Positions 1-12,114 of a stretch of DNA of 64,000 nucleotides are shown in pieces. A program made the position numbers and the translations under genes. The notes below the pieces were generated by a model. It saw only the letters and a program-made list of their open reading frames with translations, ran no database searches and was not told where the DNA came from. Source of the DNA: Archegozetes longisetosus (lineage: Eukaryota > Arthropoda > Arachnida > Sarcoptiformes > Trhypochthoniidae); NCBI GenBank assembly GCA_018873245.2, contig JAEMBT020000001.1, forward strand, positions 3,596,001 through 3,660,000, written 5' to 3'. Every line of letters starts with the position of its first letter. Position 1 is the first letter of the stretch.

Positions 1-658
1 TCTTCCACAATCTTCCACACACTCCTCAAATGATTTTCTCAATCCATCTGATCCCACATATTCTTATTCTTTTAGTAGACATGTCAACAACAAAACAAGA
101 AAAACGTTCTGATTTTATAAGATTCAATTGTTGAGGCATGTTTTTGTTTGTCAGTTTCTCCATACCTTATATTTGATATGAAAACTAATTTCCATTTTTA
201 TGAAAACTTCAACTATTTTGATGATAACTTATTAAAAATTGAAAAATATTTTTAAATCTTTTATGTGGAAGAAGAAAATCATTTTTGACGTGATAATTAT
301 CTAAAAAGATTTTATCTGAGAAATTAATGACAGGTTTAGATTGAAAGCGTTTGATTGAATTAATGATTGTTTCCAAAGGGATTCATATAAATAAGAATAA
401 GACATTAAGTTTGTCTAAATTTTAGTTGGAGTTTTCATGTTTCAAATTAACATCAATTTAGTTTTATGTCAGAACAAAATCATCTTTTCATACAGACAGA
501 CAGTTCTAAAGACAGTTTTAAATGTTATCTCATATGAAAGACAGAACTATTGTTTAGTATATCAGAAGTTATTTAGATGTGTTTAAGAACGAAGAATAGA
601 ATAGATTTAGAAATTTAATTGAAATTTAGATAACAGAAAGTAAGAGAAACAAAGTTAT

Positions 659-792
659 AGTTATCCAACTAATATGTACAAGACACAGAAATTGTTATTC
701 AACTAAAATGTACAAGATACTGAAATTGTTATCCAGCTAAAATGTACAAGACACAGAAATTGTTATCCAACTAAAATGTACAAGACACTGAA
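659..792. repeat. 34-bp minisatellite, about 4 copies
   Basis: The unit contains attgttatccaactaaaatg followed by tacaagacacaga. Copies start near 691, 725 and 759, with partial copies at both ends and a few substitutions between them. Confidence 0.85.
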
Positions 793-1516
793 ATCAATTA
801 TTGGCAAGATTGAGTCAATAGTATACTTAAGTTTTTCCATCAATGCGTTTGATGGTCGAATGATAATATCGACCACAAAGCAGATAGAATAAAGAGAACA
901 TTCACATTGAGAAGCATTCAGTGATCCCAAACCGCACCTGAGACCAAATCTACCAAGAAATACTTCTCTATAAACTAGTCACATTCTCTATACTATATCT
1001 GATTGTTTCTCACTATAAACCTAACTATTATTTTATGGTCTTTCTTTCTATCACTTCTGATCTTTTACTTGAGAAATTATTTTCTATTAACTCTACTATA
1101 GTTCTCAAACGTATCAAAACTTTTTTTGGGAGTAATGTAATTATAGATAGAAACTGACCTGAAAGGTTGAGATTAGATGAGATGATGAGTATAAGTTGGC
1201 AAAAGTTGGCAAAAGTTGGCAAAACAATTAGTTTATGATATAGTTAAAGATGAGTTGATACGCTTGCCCATTTAATGAGATAAACTAGAGAAGAGTTGAC
1301 GCGAACATATATAACAATAAATATAAAGTACTTTGATAGCGACTAAACTTTTGTTCACACTTCAGTTTAGCTGAGAATATAAAATAAGAGATTGAGATAA
1401 ATATCAATTTTTACAATTAGTAATAGTCGCCTCCAGTCCTCATTTAGTCTTTATTTCAGGCAAACTTTTCAAAGAGTAATAAACTATTTTAAAGCCTTGT
1501 TAAGGCAGGCATTCAG

Positions 1517-1625
1517 AAAGTTATAGCGTCTTATTCTCAAAGTTATAGCGTCTTATTCACAAACTTATAGCGTCTTATTCACAAACTTTTAGCCTCTTAT
1601 TCTCAAAGTTTGAACCTCTTATTCA
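1517..1625. repeat. ~21-bp minisatellite
   Basis: About five degenerate copies of a unit like aaagttatagcgtcttattc. Confidence 0.8.
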
Positions 1626-1676
1626 GGTTGAGCTGAGGGCCGAAACATAGAAATCAACTTAAACGAGACGGTATAG

Positions 1677-1907
1677 CGATCAGATGAGTTCAGTTTCTTG
1701 CGTTGGGTTCACTTCTTAGCACCGAATAGTGATATGATTGCCTCACGTTTCGTGTTTGTCAGCCCAGACGTGTTCGCCAATTGGAAATCATGCGCCGACA
1801 ATATCCTAGGTTTACAACCAAAGAGAAGACAGGCGTTGAGGGCGGCCTCTCTTTATTGCAGCTCAACTTTTTATAGCTTTACGGCTCTGACGCTTTCCAT
1901 CAAATAG
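1677..1907 (+). CDS. orphan coding-like segment (candidate terminal exon)
   Basis: I do not recognise this protein. The frame is open from a TAG at 1674-1676 to a TAG at 1905-1907 and has no good ATG at its upstream end (an internal ATG codes Met in SDMIASRF). The segment is richer in G+C than its surroundings and uses codons such as GCC, GAC and GTG that are rare in the neighbouring non-coding DNA. The translation ends with segments such as FVFVSPDVFANWKSCADN and LQPKRRQALRAASLYC, which read like a normal globular protein. It could be the last exon of a gene lying to the left, a decayed transposon or pseudogene fragment, or chance. No partner exon is visible nearby. Confidence 0.25.
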   Translation, partial: RSDEFSFLRWVHFLAPNSDMIASRFVFVSPDVFANWKSCADNILGLQPKRRQALRAASLYCSSTFYSFTALTLSIK

Positions 1908-2382
1908 TTTTACACTATATTGAAAACTATCCACTTGTCTATTTGATTGCTATTATTCTAAACTATTTTAGTTAGAAATCGTGTGTAAGGTTATGATGAA
2001 TTTCTGTCAGATTTCTGTCAATATGTAAGATATTATTCACAAGTTTTAAGATATCTCTATCTCGGATAACTTATTTATTGTCATCTTAATTATAAATAAA
2101 AAATAACATAATTATAAATAAAAACAACATAATTATAAATAAAAACAACTTAATTATAAACAAAAATAACTTAATCGATATCCGTGAAAACTAACAAGAA
2201 CTAAGTGCTAGTAGAACTTCTGTTGTCTAGAATAGCTTCCACTTTAGAGTAGTAATTTAATTTATGAGTAGTCAATAAAGATTTAAAAGTATAATTTTCA
2301 AGTTTGAATAACATTAACAGTTCACCAAATGATTGCTCTTCAAATCAACACTGTGAACACCTAACAATCAGAGCTTAAATAT

Positions 2383-2450
2383 GACTCAGATACAGCTCAG
2401 ATACTGCTCAGATACTGCTCAGATACTGCTCAGATACTGCTCAAATACTT
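2383..2450. repeat. 11-bp minisatellite
   Basis: Five to six copies of agatactgctc, nearly perfect in the middle. Confidence 0.85.
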
Positions 2451-3117
2451 CCAAGACACACCACTGAAAACTTGTTTCTACTAGAAAATGTTCACAATTA
2501 TTACCACTGAAATTCCTTCAATAAGACCTATTTTTATAGCTTAGCTTTAGTTAAATATTTGTCGGAGTAGACCATGAATTTAATGGTGCTTTTTAGTTTA
2601 GTAAAAACTTAAATAAGACTTTATTATAAAATGTTATATAAAATCTATTATATTTGTAAGCTATCAAACAGGACTGGCGTTAATCTTCTAGCAATGTAAA
2701 CATGAGACACATAAGATATAAGAATAAAACTAGTGAAAATGATTGTTTGTATAACATCAATCTTTTATGATGGTATACTATCGAAACTGAAGCTTCATCT
2801 TACACTCCAAACGCATCAAATACTAAGGTTATGTTAAGAGTAGGGGAGAACGTATTAGCGTCTCAAATCTGGTAAATTTGTAGAGATATCCTCACGGGAC
2901 AGAACTACTGTTCGTCATAATCCGTCATCTCAATTGGAGTGTTAGTATGCTTGATTACGGGTTTGAGCAACAGGGACAATCAATGAAGGGATTCTCACTT
3001 TGACAGAAGAGTAGCAGAGGGGACAACTATTGCAACTGTATTAGACTTTATATATATGACAAGTATAATAAATGCTACATTCATTTCTACTTTCTGCTTT
3101 TGATTCCCCTCCAATTT

Positions 3118-3240
3118 TAAGCCTAAACTCCTAAAGCCCCTTTAAGAACCTCCCTAAGAATCCCTAAAGAACCCCCTAAAACTGCCCCCTGTAGAACCCC
3201 CTAAATTCCCCCTATAGAACCCCCTAAACTCCTCTTAAAA
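3118..3240. repeat. C-rich/G-rich array (unit gaaccccctaaa)
   Basis: Degenerate copies of a ~12-14 bp unit with C4-C5 runs on the + strand. On the - strand the same array reads as TTTAGGGGG blocks separated by short loops, a layout that can form G-quadruplexes. A weaker C-rich stretch lies at 7470-7535. Confidence 0.8.
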
Positions 3241-3708
3241 TAGGTTCGAACTGTTGATTACAACAAAACATTAAACAAGTTTCAGTTTGTATACCTCATA
3301 ATAGAGTTTTATGAGTTGAAGTAAAACGAGAGAAATAGTGAGAAATAGTGAGAAATAGTGAGAAATAGTTAGCCAGCTGCTATTAGGTTTTGAACACTAA
3401 ATAACTAATTTATAAGTATTATAATATGGGATAAGATTAATGACTCAAATACGAAGACTCAATTAATATATAGATTGATATAATAGGTTAGCAGAAAAAG
3501 TGTTGGCCATTGTCTACGCACTCAGAAGATTGATGTCTGTTCTATACAAACATAATTATTTTGAGGCCAACACTCTCTCATCGAATGTCTTGTTTGAACA
3601 GTCAGTTGAGAGACGATTGAGAGCGAGAACGTATTTGTAAAGGGCTTTAGTTGTAAAGCTGTCTATTTTGTTTGGAAACGAATATAGTTTTGACAAAATA
3701 GGAAAAAA

Positions 3709-3845
3709 ATATATTTCAAAAGCAAAGCATACATTGGGGCCAATATTCATAGCATAGATCGGGACCACATTCATAGTACACATCAGAGTTAACATTCATA
3801 GCACACATTGGAACCAACATTCATACCACACATCGGGGCCAACAT
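3709..3845. repeat. ~24-bp minisatellite
   Basis: About five degenerate copies of a unit like acattcatagcacacatcgg followed by gaccaa. It creates a spurious minus-strand reading frame. Confidence 0.75.
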
Positions 3846-4138
3846 TTGGCCTGATCTGATGGAAACTGTTAGCAATACAAACAAAGGGAGCCATAATTGT
3901 TGAAAAAGGGATCTCTTTGTCGATTTCATTATTTCATACGTTGAATTCAATACATTATTCATTCAATAACATTTTGTTTGATCAGTTGATGGATTAGTGT
4001 TACATCAGGTCCCATATAGACAGCTAACTAGATTTATATCTCCTCTAAGTGTCTCACATTTCAAAGATTGCGACCAATTCTATTTGGTGATGGTTCTCTA
4101 ACTGCTCAAGAGCATTCTTTGATGTTTGATGTGTCAGA

Positions 4139-4222
4139 CTACTAGTAGGTTAGGTTAGGCTATGTTAGGTTAGGTTAGGCTAGGCTAGGCTAGGTTAGAC
4201 TAGGTTAGACTAGGTTAGGCTT
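4139..4222. repeat. interstitial TTAGG-type telomere-like repeats
   Basis: Roughly fifteen pentamer copies of TTAGG and the variants CTAGG and TTAGA. TTAGG is the ancestral arthropod telomere repeat. Here it is an interstitial, decayed tract. Shorter tracts of the same kind occur at about 11096-11112, 13684-13716 (inside a GGT intron), 15258-15290, 39275-39350 and, in reverse orientation, about 58672-58692. Confidence 0.85.
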
Positions 4223-4524
4223 TAGATTTCATTCAAAAGGATTTCAAATCTCATCATTTATTAGACTAGAAATAGAAGCAACAACTTTTGGAGATAGTTA
4301 TCTTAATCTCCGGTCTGATAATTGAGTTGAAAATAGTTTAAGAAAACTCATCAATAATAAGAAAACTGAAAATGAGGTTTAGATTAGTTGGCAAAGCGTG
4401 AAAGAAACATATTTTGAAACGAATTTAGAGTGAAGAATCTACTAGTAATTGAAATGAACAAATAGGTCCCTAATTGAATTTAGACATAAGTTACTTGCTT
4501 TAACAATCCAACATTATTTTTCAG

Positions 4525-4644
4525 TTCACACAATTAGATTCGGATTCGTTCGAGTGGAATTTGGGTGCCATACGTTCTATCATTCGTCTGCCATTTGCGT
4601 GCATTTCAATGATATTAAGGATAAACGCTATTGAGACAGATTAG
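4525..4644 (+). CDS. orphan candidate terminal exon, 39 codons
   Basis: I do not recognise this peptide. A good splice acceptor (attatttttcag) at 4513-4524 is followed directly by 39 open codons and a TAG. The translation includes FEWNLGAIRSIIRLPFACIS, which looks like an amphipathic or membrane-proximal C-terminus. G+C is higher than in the flanks. No upstream exon with a matching frame could be assigned, so this is either the end of a gene whose other exons I missed or a decayed fragment. Confidence 0.2.
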   Translation, partial: FTQLDSDSFEWNLGAIRSIIRLPFACISMILRINAIETD

Positions 4645-4982
4645 TGGCATATATGGAAACGAGTGTTCGGGAGGACCAAAACTATTGGAGCGAAAGGCAC
4701 GTGCATTCAAATTGTTAGTTAAATTGAAAATTACAAAAATGCACCATCACTATAACGAATCGTTGCAATAATTCGACGTCTATTTTTAAAGTACAGCTTT
4801 TTCGAGCGGGTTATCCCACTTTCATCTAACCGTCTTTGTGTAATTGAATTTTACGTTTTTGTTTGCACTCCTATTCTGCTGAATAATATTTTTTTAAACA
4901 ATATTTTCTGAATAATATTCTTTAGAGTTGACATTAATTTCCAGCAAAATCAATTATCAAAAAACATGACTCAATAAGTGTT

Positions 4983-5075
4983 ACAATCAGTGACTAAAGC
5001 GTTGGGATGGGTAACTAAAGTGTTGGGATCAGTAACTAAAGCGTTGGGATCGGTAACTAAAGCGTTACAATCAAT
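4983..5075. repeat. 21-bp minisatellite
   Basis: Four copies of a unit like taactaaagcgttgggatcg. Confidence 0.8.
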
Positions 5076-6069
5076 AACTCTTTATGTTCAATCTAAATAA
5101 CTTTAATTTATTAGAAAATCTAAATAAAACATTAGACCAAATAGGAAAGGCTGTCATGTAGTAAAGAAATTAATCAGAGCGTAAATTAAAATAAATGATC
5201 AAATTTGAATGAGAGACAGACGCGCACAGCTTAGTTACGGTTTGATGTAAACTGAATTAGAATTAGATTTTTGGCAGTCCTCTCAAGTCTACTTTAAAAT
5301 GCAATTGAAATATTCAAACCTAACTCAAATATTCTATGTTCTTCTCTAGTATTATGTTTATGATCGGCTGATCGGCTCGTCTGACGGTTGTTTTCCGGAG
5401 CTAGACTAGATTTGATGCGGATCTCATCCCACGAGTGTCATAAACAGACTCTCGGAGTCTGCATCATTTATACTGATTTACGTATTATTTAATTATTCAA
5501 AGGCTTTAAAATTTCTCTTTTTTGAAATTCTGGTTCAGATGGATCTGAAGCGAAGTACAAAAATTGGATTTTTATGTTGAAAGTTGAAATCGGATAAAAA
5601 GTTTTTTTGAACGGAATTTTAAATGAATATACATTTGATTGTTAGAGAGTTGAAAGTCAGAAAACGTGCCAAAACTTGCAACTGACACGTAAGTTATTAA
5701 AAAGAGATTAATATACTCTTTGTAATTAATCACCAAACGTCAGTTAAGCCAACTTTTGTTGGACTGACATCAGTCGAGAGTAATAAATGGTTTTGGATGT
5801 AGTTTTGAAGTGGTCTAAAATGTAAAAAATAGAGAAAAAACATTTCTAAGAAGAATGTTAGAAGAATGCTAGAAGAATTCAGACATGAATCAGAAGTAAA
5901 GAGTGGCAAATATATTACTATTTTAGCGCAAAGTAATATCAAGCCGTGTTGTTTATAATGAGTTAGACGGAGACGTGATACTGATTGAATATTTTACATG
6001 AGTAGAATTATTGCTAGAATGCATTTGCAAGCGATGGACAACGGCTGTTAAGCACGACACGGATTATTA

Positions 6070-6160
6070 AACGTCACCGAAAGCAGAACCGAAAGCACTA
6101 CCGAAAGCACTATCGAAAGCACTATCGAAAGCAATACCGAAAGTAACACAAAAAGCACTA
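6070..6160. repeat. 12-bp minisatellite
   Basis: Six to seven copies of gaaagcactacc or gaaagcactatc. Confidence 0.85.
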
Positions 6161-6709
6161 TCAAATTGGTGGAGAGTGAGTGTGCACTTGAATAAATGAA
6201 CATTTTGAAAGCTTAAGTATTTGTGAATTAGATGACATTATTGTCATTGCGATTGTATGCTTGCATTAATGCTTAATGCTATACTCTCACGTGCAAATAG
6301 CTATTACAAGGCATTACTTAATTCCATTAAAATATCAATTCTCTTATGAAAATCTATATATATTTTTCTCTATTTTTAATCCATAGTTGGCTTAAATATT
6401 ATATTTTGCCATTACTGACATGTTCTACTAACAAACTTATTTCTCACTGTATTGTACCTGAATTTAGTCGGTTAAGTAGAACTGAAGAAGAGATGCTTAT
6501 TGAAATGACTAGAATTGAGACCCTAATTGGATGAGACTCGAGACACTCGAGAGAGTATATTATATTGAGAGTTGTACTACTACTAAATGACTAACTATAA
6601 CGAACCACTATTGAGTAAATTAATAAAACTAATCAAATATAGAGAATTAGGTAAAACATCAAACTCTTTCTAATGATTGATAATATTGTTTACAGTGTAA
6701 GCAACTGTA

Positions 6710-6865
6710 TGTAATAATACTTAGATATAGTCAACTTGTTTATAGTGAATTCTCTATGTTGTCAACACACTATTTGGTTCTAACATATACTACTCTACTG
6801 ATTGCAGTAAAACGTAGCTATAGTGAACATCACTTGTCGATCACTATATAGAGGTATTATTGGAG
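6710..6865. mobile_element. pogo/Tigger-like MITE, degenerate copy
   Basis: The ends read taatacttagatatagtcaa on the left and, on the complementary strand at the right, taatacctctatatagtga. They match the ends of the better copies at 26354, 35811 and 41351. The inner part shares 'tatagtgaattc' and related words with 41351-41526. No coding capacity. Confidence 0.6.
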
Positions 6866-7750
6866 AAATAGAGAAAAGCAAAAACAAATAAATAAATAAA
6901 CAAATATAATTAGAAAATATAAAATTAACTTTAAGAGTGACCTTATTGAATGATTGATTTATTTGAAAGATGGTATCTATGAATTAAGAAAAATCAATTA
7001 ATCTACCCTATTTCAACAGTACTAAGACTAAAATCAATCTTCAAATAGATACTATCTGAATTATTTTTCAAGTCTTATATTAACTTTTTAGGCATTTGAA
7101 GTAGCTGAGGTGATTCTTACTTTAATCTAACAGCTCGACACTTATTAATCTTCCGTATAGATTAAACGAGAAATTGAGAAGCCTTTGGGCGAAAACAAAC
7201 TCAAATCATTTCAAATCTTGATGCCTACAAATAATCTTCGGGCATCATTTGGTACAAAATCACTTTATTATTATAAGCCGAATATTATATAAATGTAAAT
7301 CAGTGAGAATCAGGAGGAGCTGATCAACAAAGAGGTGGCTCAGCAAAGAGGTGGCCAAAATATTTTCATATTGTCTGCAAGAATGAATTCATAGCTAAAA
7401 TATAGGCACATAAGACCACCATCGAAGCAACTGATATAATTAGATTACTTTAGGATCCGTTCTAAAAGTGCGACCCCTTTTTAGAGTCCCCTTTTGGAGA
7501 TCCCCCTGAAGACCCCTCCACTCCCGAACTAAATGTTGCGCATAAAGCATAGGAAATACTGTTATAACTTATACTCTATTATCTATTTTTTATTCAGACC
7601 CAAAGTATAGCCCAAATCTCACGCTGGCTTATTATATAACTTATTTTGCAATTGTAATTATATTACTTTCATTACTTTTACTAATACTTCTCATCATCCA
7701 ACTTATACTTCACTTTATTTCATTATTCATTCAACTTATAAGTTTACTAT

Positions 7751-7845
7751 TTGGTCAAATTCTTTGGCCAATTTTTTTGGTCAAATTCTTCGGCCAATTT
7801 TTTTGGTCAAATTCTTCGGCCAATTTTTTTGGTCAAATTCTTCTG
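7751..7845. repeat. 26-bp minisatellite
   Basis: Three and a half near-identical copies of ttggtcaaattcttcggcca followed by attttt. Confidence 0.9.
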
Positions 7846-9900
7846 CTAAATCCTTCTTATTTGATTAGAGAATTGAGCAAATTTCCAATTACTATGAATT
7901 TTAGTAAGATGAAAAAATGTCTATACAAAATAATATCTATATTTAATTCTGATAGTTGAAAACTTGATCAAAGTCTTGATTAAGATCTTAATGAATACAT
8001 AGAGAATGAGTTAAGTATGGAACTCAATCAGATTGATTGATAATCTGAGAAGCAAAAGTTGTTAAAGCAAATGGAGTTTATTATAAGACCAAAAAAAAGT
8101 ACATACTATCAAATCGAAAAGTTGTGTACTTGTTTAGTTTGAATGTATATGTTACTGTATTGCACTTTAATTAGTCTACTGTATAGACTAAACATTTTAT
8201 ATTGATAAACTGTTAGAATATGATTGTGAAATATTAAACGTTTATTTATATAGGTCTTATAAGATATAAATTTGTTGTTTTGTAATTTATGTTTTAATTG
8301 GATCAATACAGCTCTAATCAGAAATGTTTGTTACATAGATAACGTATATATCGATACATAGACAACGTATTATTTTTTCATTCATAGTGTATATATTTTC
8401 AATAATAAAATTATGGACTTTTCAAGTTTAACGTAAAAACAAATGATGGTCTAATAGAAAAAATACATAGCTAAAATTTCATACATACTTTACATATACT
8501 TGAATTCTAGAGGTAAAGATTAGAAAGACAACTTGATACAACTTTACACAATCGTTTAATACTATTATATAACTTAATCAAATATCCTTTTATGGATCAT
8601 ACCGGATTTCACACTGTATTATACAATTTGATTGCATCTCTAACGTTTTATTACTATAACATTTAGTCCAAAACTAATAAAACTTATTCTTTTTAGTTTT
8701 GTAATATCATAAATGTTTTAGTCTTTTAAACCAGAACAACCACTAAAGGGTTGACACTATAATAGCCGAAAACAAATTCAATTCAACTCCTATAAGAATA
8801 TTGAAGTTGAGTCTGAAGATTGACATTAACTCAAATAAATGTTAAGCAAAGGCTCTGAGGGATTTGAAACTAAATTTTTCAGGCGCTCGTTATCAACATT
8901 GAAGATTTCTATCTCCAATAGTAAATGTCTTAAAAGCGGCTCTTTATGGAAGAATACTTCAGTCAAATAAGTAATTAGAATAATCATACTAATAGTCATT
9001 ATCTTCTAAATGTCCAACTTATTTCATTAGTTCCTATTTTGTTCAACATTCAGATCATTCCACCAGAATTTCAGTTCAATTCAGTCTAATTTCAGTTCAA
9101 TTCCGTATAACTTCAGTTCAATTCCGTCTAATTTCAGTTCAATATCTTATTTAGATATGAGATGAAAAACAGCGAAAAGTCTGTTATTGAAGAAAAGTTA
9201 AAAATAAATATGACATAAAAGAAGACATATGTGTATACAAGAGAAAAATAGTTTTCAATTAAATCATACCCTCAGGTGTTGGCGTTGCGACTCAATTAAG
9301 ACAAATGCAAGTCGACAATGTGATTATTTAGTAGATGTATAAGATATATATATTTTAAGAATCTATTCATATCAATGCCTAACATCTGGTTTGCATATGC
9401 TCTTTCTATAAGTCTTTTATCAGTCACTTCATGTGACATGACATGACATGACATGACATGACACCACCTCATTCTCTACAATGACTAACTTTGTTTAAAA
9501 CTATCAAAAGACTGTGTTGTCACGCTTACTGATACTTCTTCTTCCAAATTTGACTCAAGTATGCAACTGATGCAATTGAATTCACTCTAAAATGTTAGAT
9601 CCAATTGAATTAAGTTTTAGTGGATTTGTGGCGACTGAAACTCGTGTAAAATGGATTAGAATGAGATGAAAATAGAAGATAAAAAGCAGTTAATTTGAAG
9701 TTTGGATCTTTATTTCTTATCAAAGTCTGACAGCAATAATCGGCATTTGCAGACAATTTATTTGTAGGGCTATTAAGATTTATCGTCAACGCTCCAAGTC
9801 TTTGGTCGCTGATATTTTTTTAATGTCAAATTCAAGTCCTCAACTATTTTTATTTCTTTTTCAAGAGCTTTCCCATTAAGTGCATTACTATATATTCAGA

Positions 9901-10007
9901 CGGTCTCTTTCTGAGTCTCTCTCTCTCAGCCCCTCTCTCAGTCTCTCTCTCAGCCTCTCTCTCTCAGCCCCTCTCAGCCCCTCTCAGCCCCTCTCAGCCC
10001 TCTCTCA
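9901..10007. repeat. CT-rich array (ctctcagcccc)
   Basis: Pyrimidine-rich degenerate repeat of ctctcagcccc and ctctcagtctct. Confidence 0.85.
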
Positions 10008-12068
10008 AAGAAACTCAAAGATATTAAAAATATGATATCTCCCTATTTCTTAACTATGATTTTATTCCTTGATTTTAAATGTTTGTTATGTAGAACATAT
10101 TTTTGACTTGATATATATATGATGATATTAACAGCACTTAAATTCAATCTATAATGCATTTAGTGATCATATCTTTTAATAAAATTATTGATAAATAAAT
10201 GAACTTCTTCAAACTTCATAAAAACTTTTAATCTGACATAACTGTTGATAATTATAGGAAATAACGATATTATTTACATAAATTCAATCGTTTTACGTTT
10301 GAATATAAGTTAAGGCAGAAGCGAAACGACAGTATAATTATGAATAGATTCAAGTTTTGATCAGATATCGAGTGAGAAAGTAATGGATATATATAATTAT
10401 ATATACGCATACGAGTTATGACAATCATTTGATGACACCTATGGTAGAATTTAGAAATGATAGCAAGGAATCCATTCAATTATAATATGGATAGTTCATA
10501 TAGAAGTAGATCGTGGTATCTGAAGGTAACTGAAAGGTATCTGACGATAACTAAATGGCATCTGAAGGCAATTAAAAGGTATCTGAAGGTAGTTGAAAGA
10601 TGTTTGAGAAGTAACTGAAAAGTATTCTGAAGCTGATCATTGATAAAGGTGTCAAACGATTGGTACGTATAACTGATCGAGTAGTTCTAAATGTTATCTC
10701 CATTCTCGGCTGACAGATAGCAATGACTGGTGTTTTAGGGTTATATGAAAGAAATGGAAACTTGAGTTTTGATTAATTTGCTGAAAAGATGGTGTAATTG
10801 AAACCAATGTGGATAAGATTTCGTATCGATTAGTTCATTTACATAAGTTATAAACCCTTCTCATAAATAATTCTAAATTCATATGAAGATTAGAAGTTGA
10901 CTAAACTTTTTAAACTTTTTAAACGCTGTTTATGATAAGGAATAAACAAAAACTTGAATAGCATTAAAGATCTTCATTCATATGAAAACTTGATTAATGT
11001 TTTTATTAACTGATTTGAAAGTTTAATATAAGCTGAAAAACTATTGTTTGACTGATAAACCAATTGAAATTCAAAGTAAGTCTAAGCAGTTATGATTAGG
11101 TTAGGTTGGCCCGAGTCTAATAAATTGAAATAAGATTTGAAATAATATGATCGGCAAATAGTTGGTGATCTCATGATTTGATAAATGATTAAGTAAAGCT
11201 TAGAGAAAAAGGACGTAATTTAGTGAACTTAAAGATATATTCTGTTGAAAATATATAGGTCCCATGAGAGTGTGATCGGTAGAGAAGGAATTTAGTGGAT
11301 TATTTCTATCTATAGTTTACATTAGTTAAAACTATAATAGAAGCGATTGTGTCATCCAATCGATTTGCTTGTAGTGCAAGCTACTTATTACGTAACTATT
11401 ACTATTGTTTTTCTCACTGCTTTCACAGATGAGGAACAAATGTTTAACTAACTCGTACTCTGTTTAATTAAAACTGATTTTTGAGTGTAAGAAAATTCGA
11501 GAGATCTTTCATAAGTAATTTACATAAATGTAAGAAATAAGAGAAAAACAATTTACATAAAAATCAAATTCAAAAGCATTGAACTTAATAAAAATGATAA
11601 TATGATTGGTAAGTAAAAAGTAAAAGGAAAGGGATATAGGAGGTATTGAAAGGGTATAACAGGGCGTAATGTCGTAGTTGTAGATTAAGTATTAGACAAA
11701 AACATAAGCTTCTAAAACTGATGAGTCATCTGCCAATCAAATGGAGCTCAAATGGAGTCCAAATGGAGCTCAAATGTAGCTCAAATGTAGCTCGGTGTAT
11801 TTTTTTTTGCTAAAAAGGGTTGTAAAGGATTATTCGGGCTTATTAAACAACTGATTCAACATTGCTGTCGCGTCTAAATCTCAACTAGATAATAATGATC
11901 CAATTTGTCATTTTCAATGTTTAGCTATCTCTCTGTTATTTCTATTAGTTCTTCTTTTTTTAGTAATAATTATATCAATTATTAAAAATTATGTAAATGT
12001 TAGACAAAAACTTATGGTTTTAGTTGGAAAGTGTTGTAAAACAAACAAAAGAGAATTAGTAATGATTA

Positions 12069-12072
<4 letters not shown>

Positions 12073-12112
<40 letters not shown>
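12073..12112. repeat. (GA)n microsatellite
   Basis: Twenty uninterrupted GA units. Confidence 0.95.

Positions 12113-12114
<2 letters not shown>

Larger units (their letters stand above)
1..1676. other. intergenic, AT-rich, with minisatellites
   Basis: No gene is supported. The stretch is AT-rich and holds two tandem arrays listed separately (659-792 and 1517-1625). The only open frame of note on the minus strand (about 1028-1222) is short, hydrophobic and unlike any family I know. Confidence 0.6.
1908..4524. other. intergenic, several tandem arrays
   Basis: No gene is supported. It holds an 11-bp array (2383-2450), a C-rich array (3118-3240), a 10-bp gagaaatagt array (about 3330-3369), a ~24-bp array (3709-3845) and TTAGG-type repeats (4139-4222). 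A somewhat GC-richer patch at about 2870-3040 has no recognisable reading frame. Confidence 0.55.
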
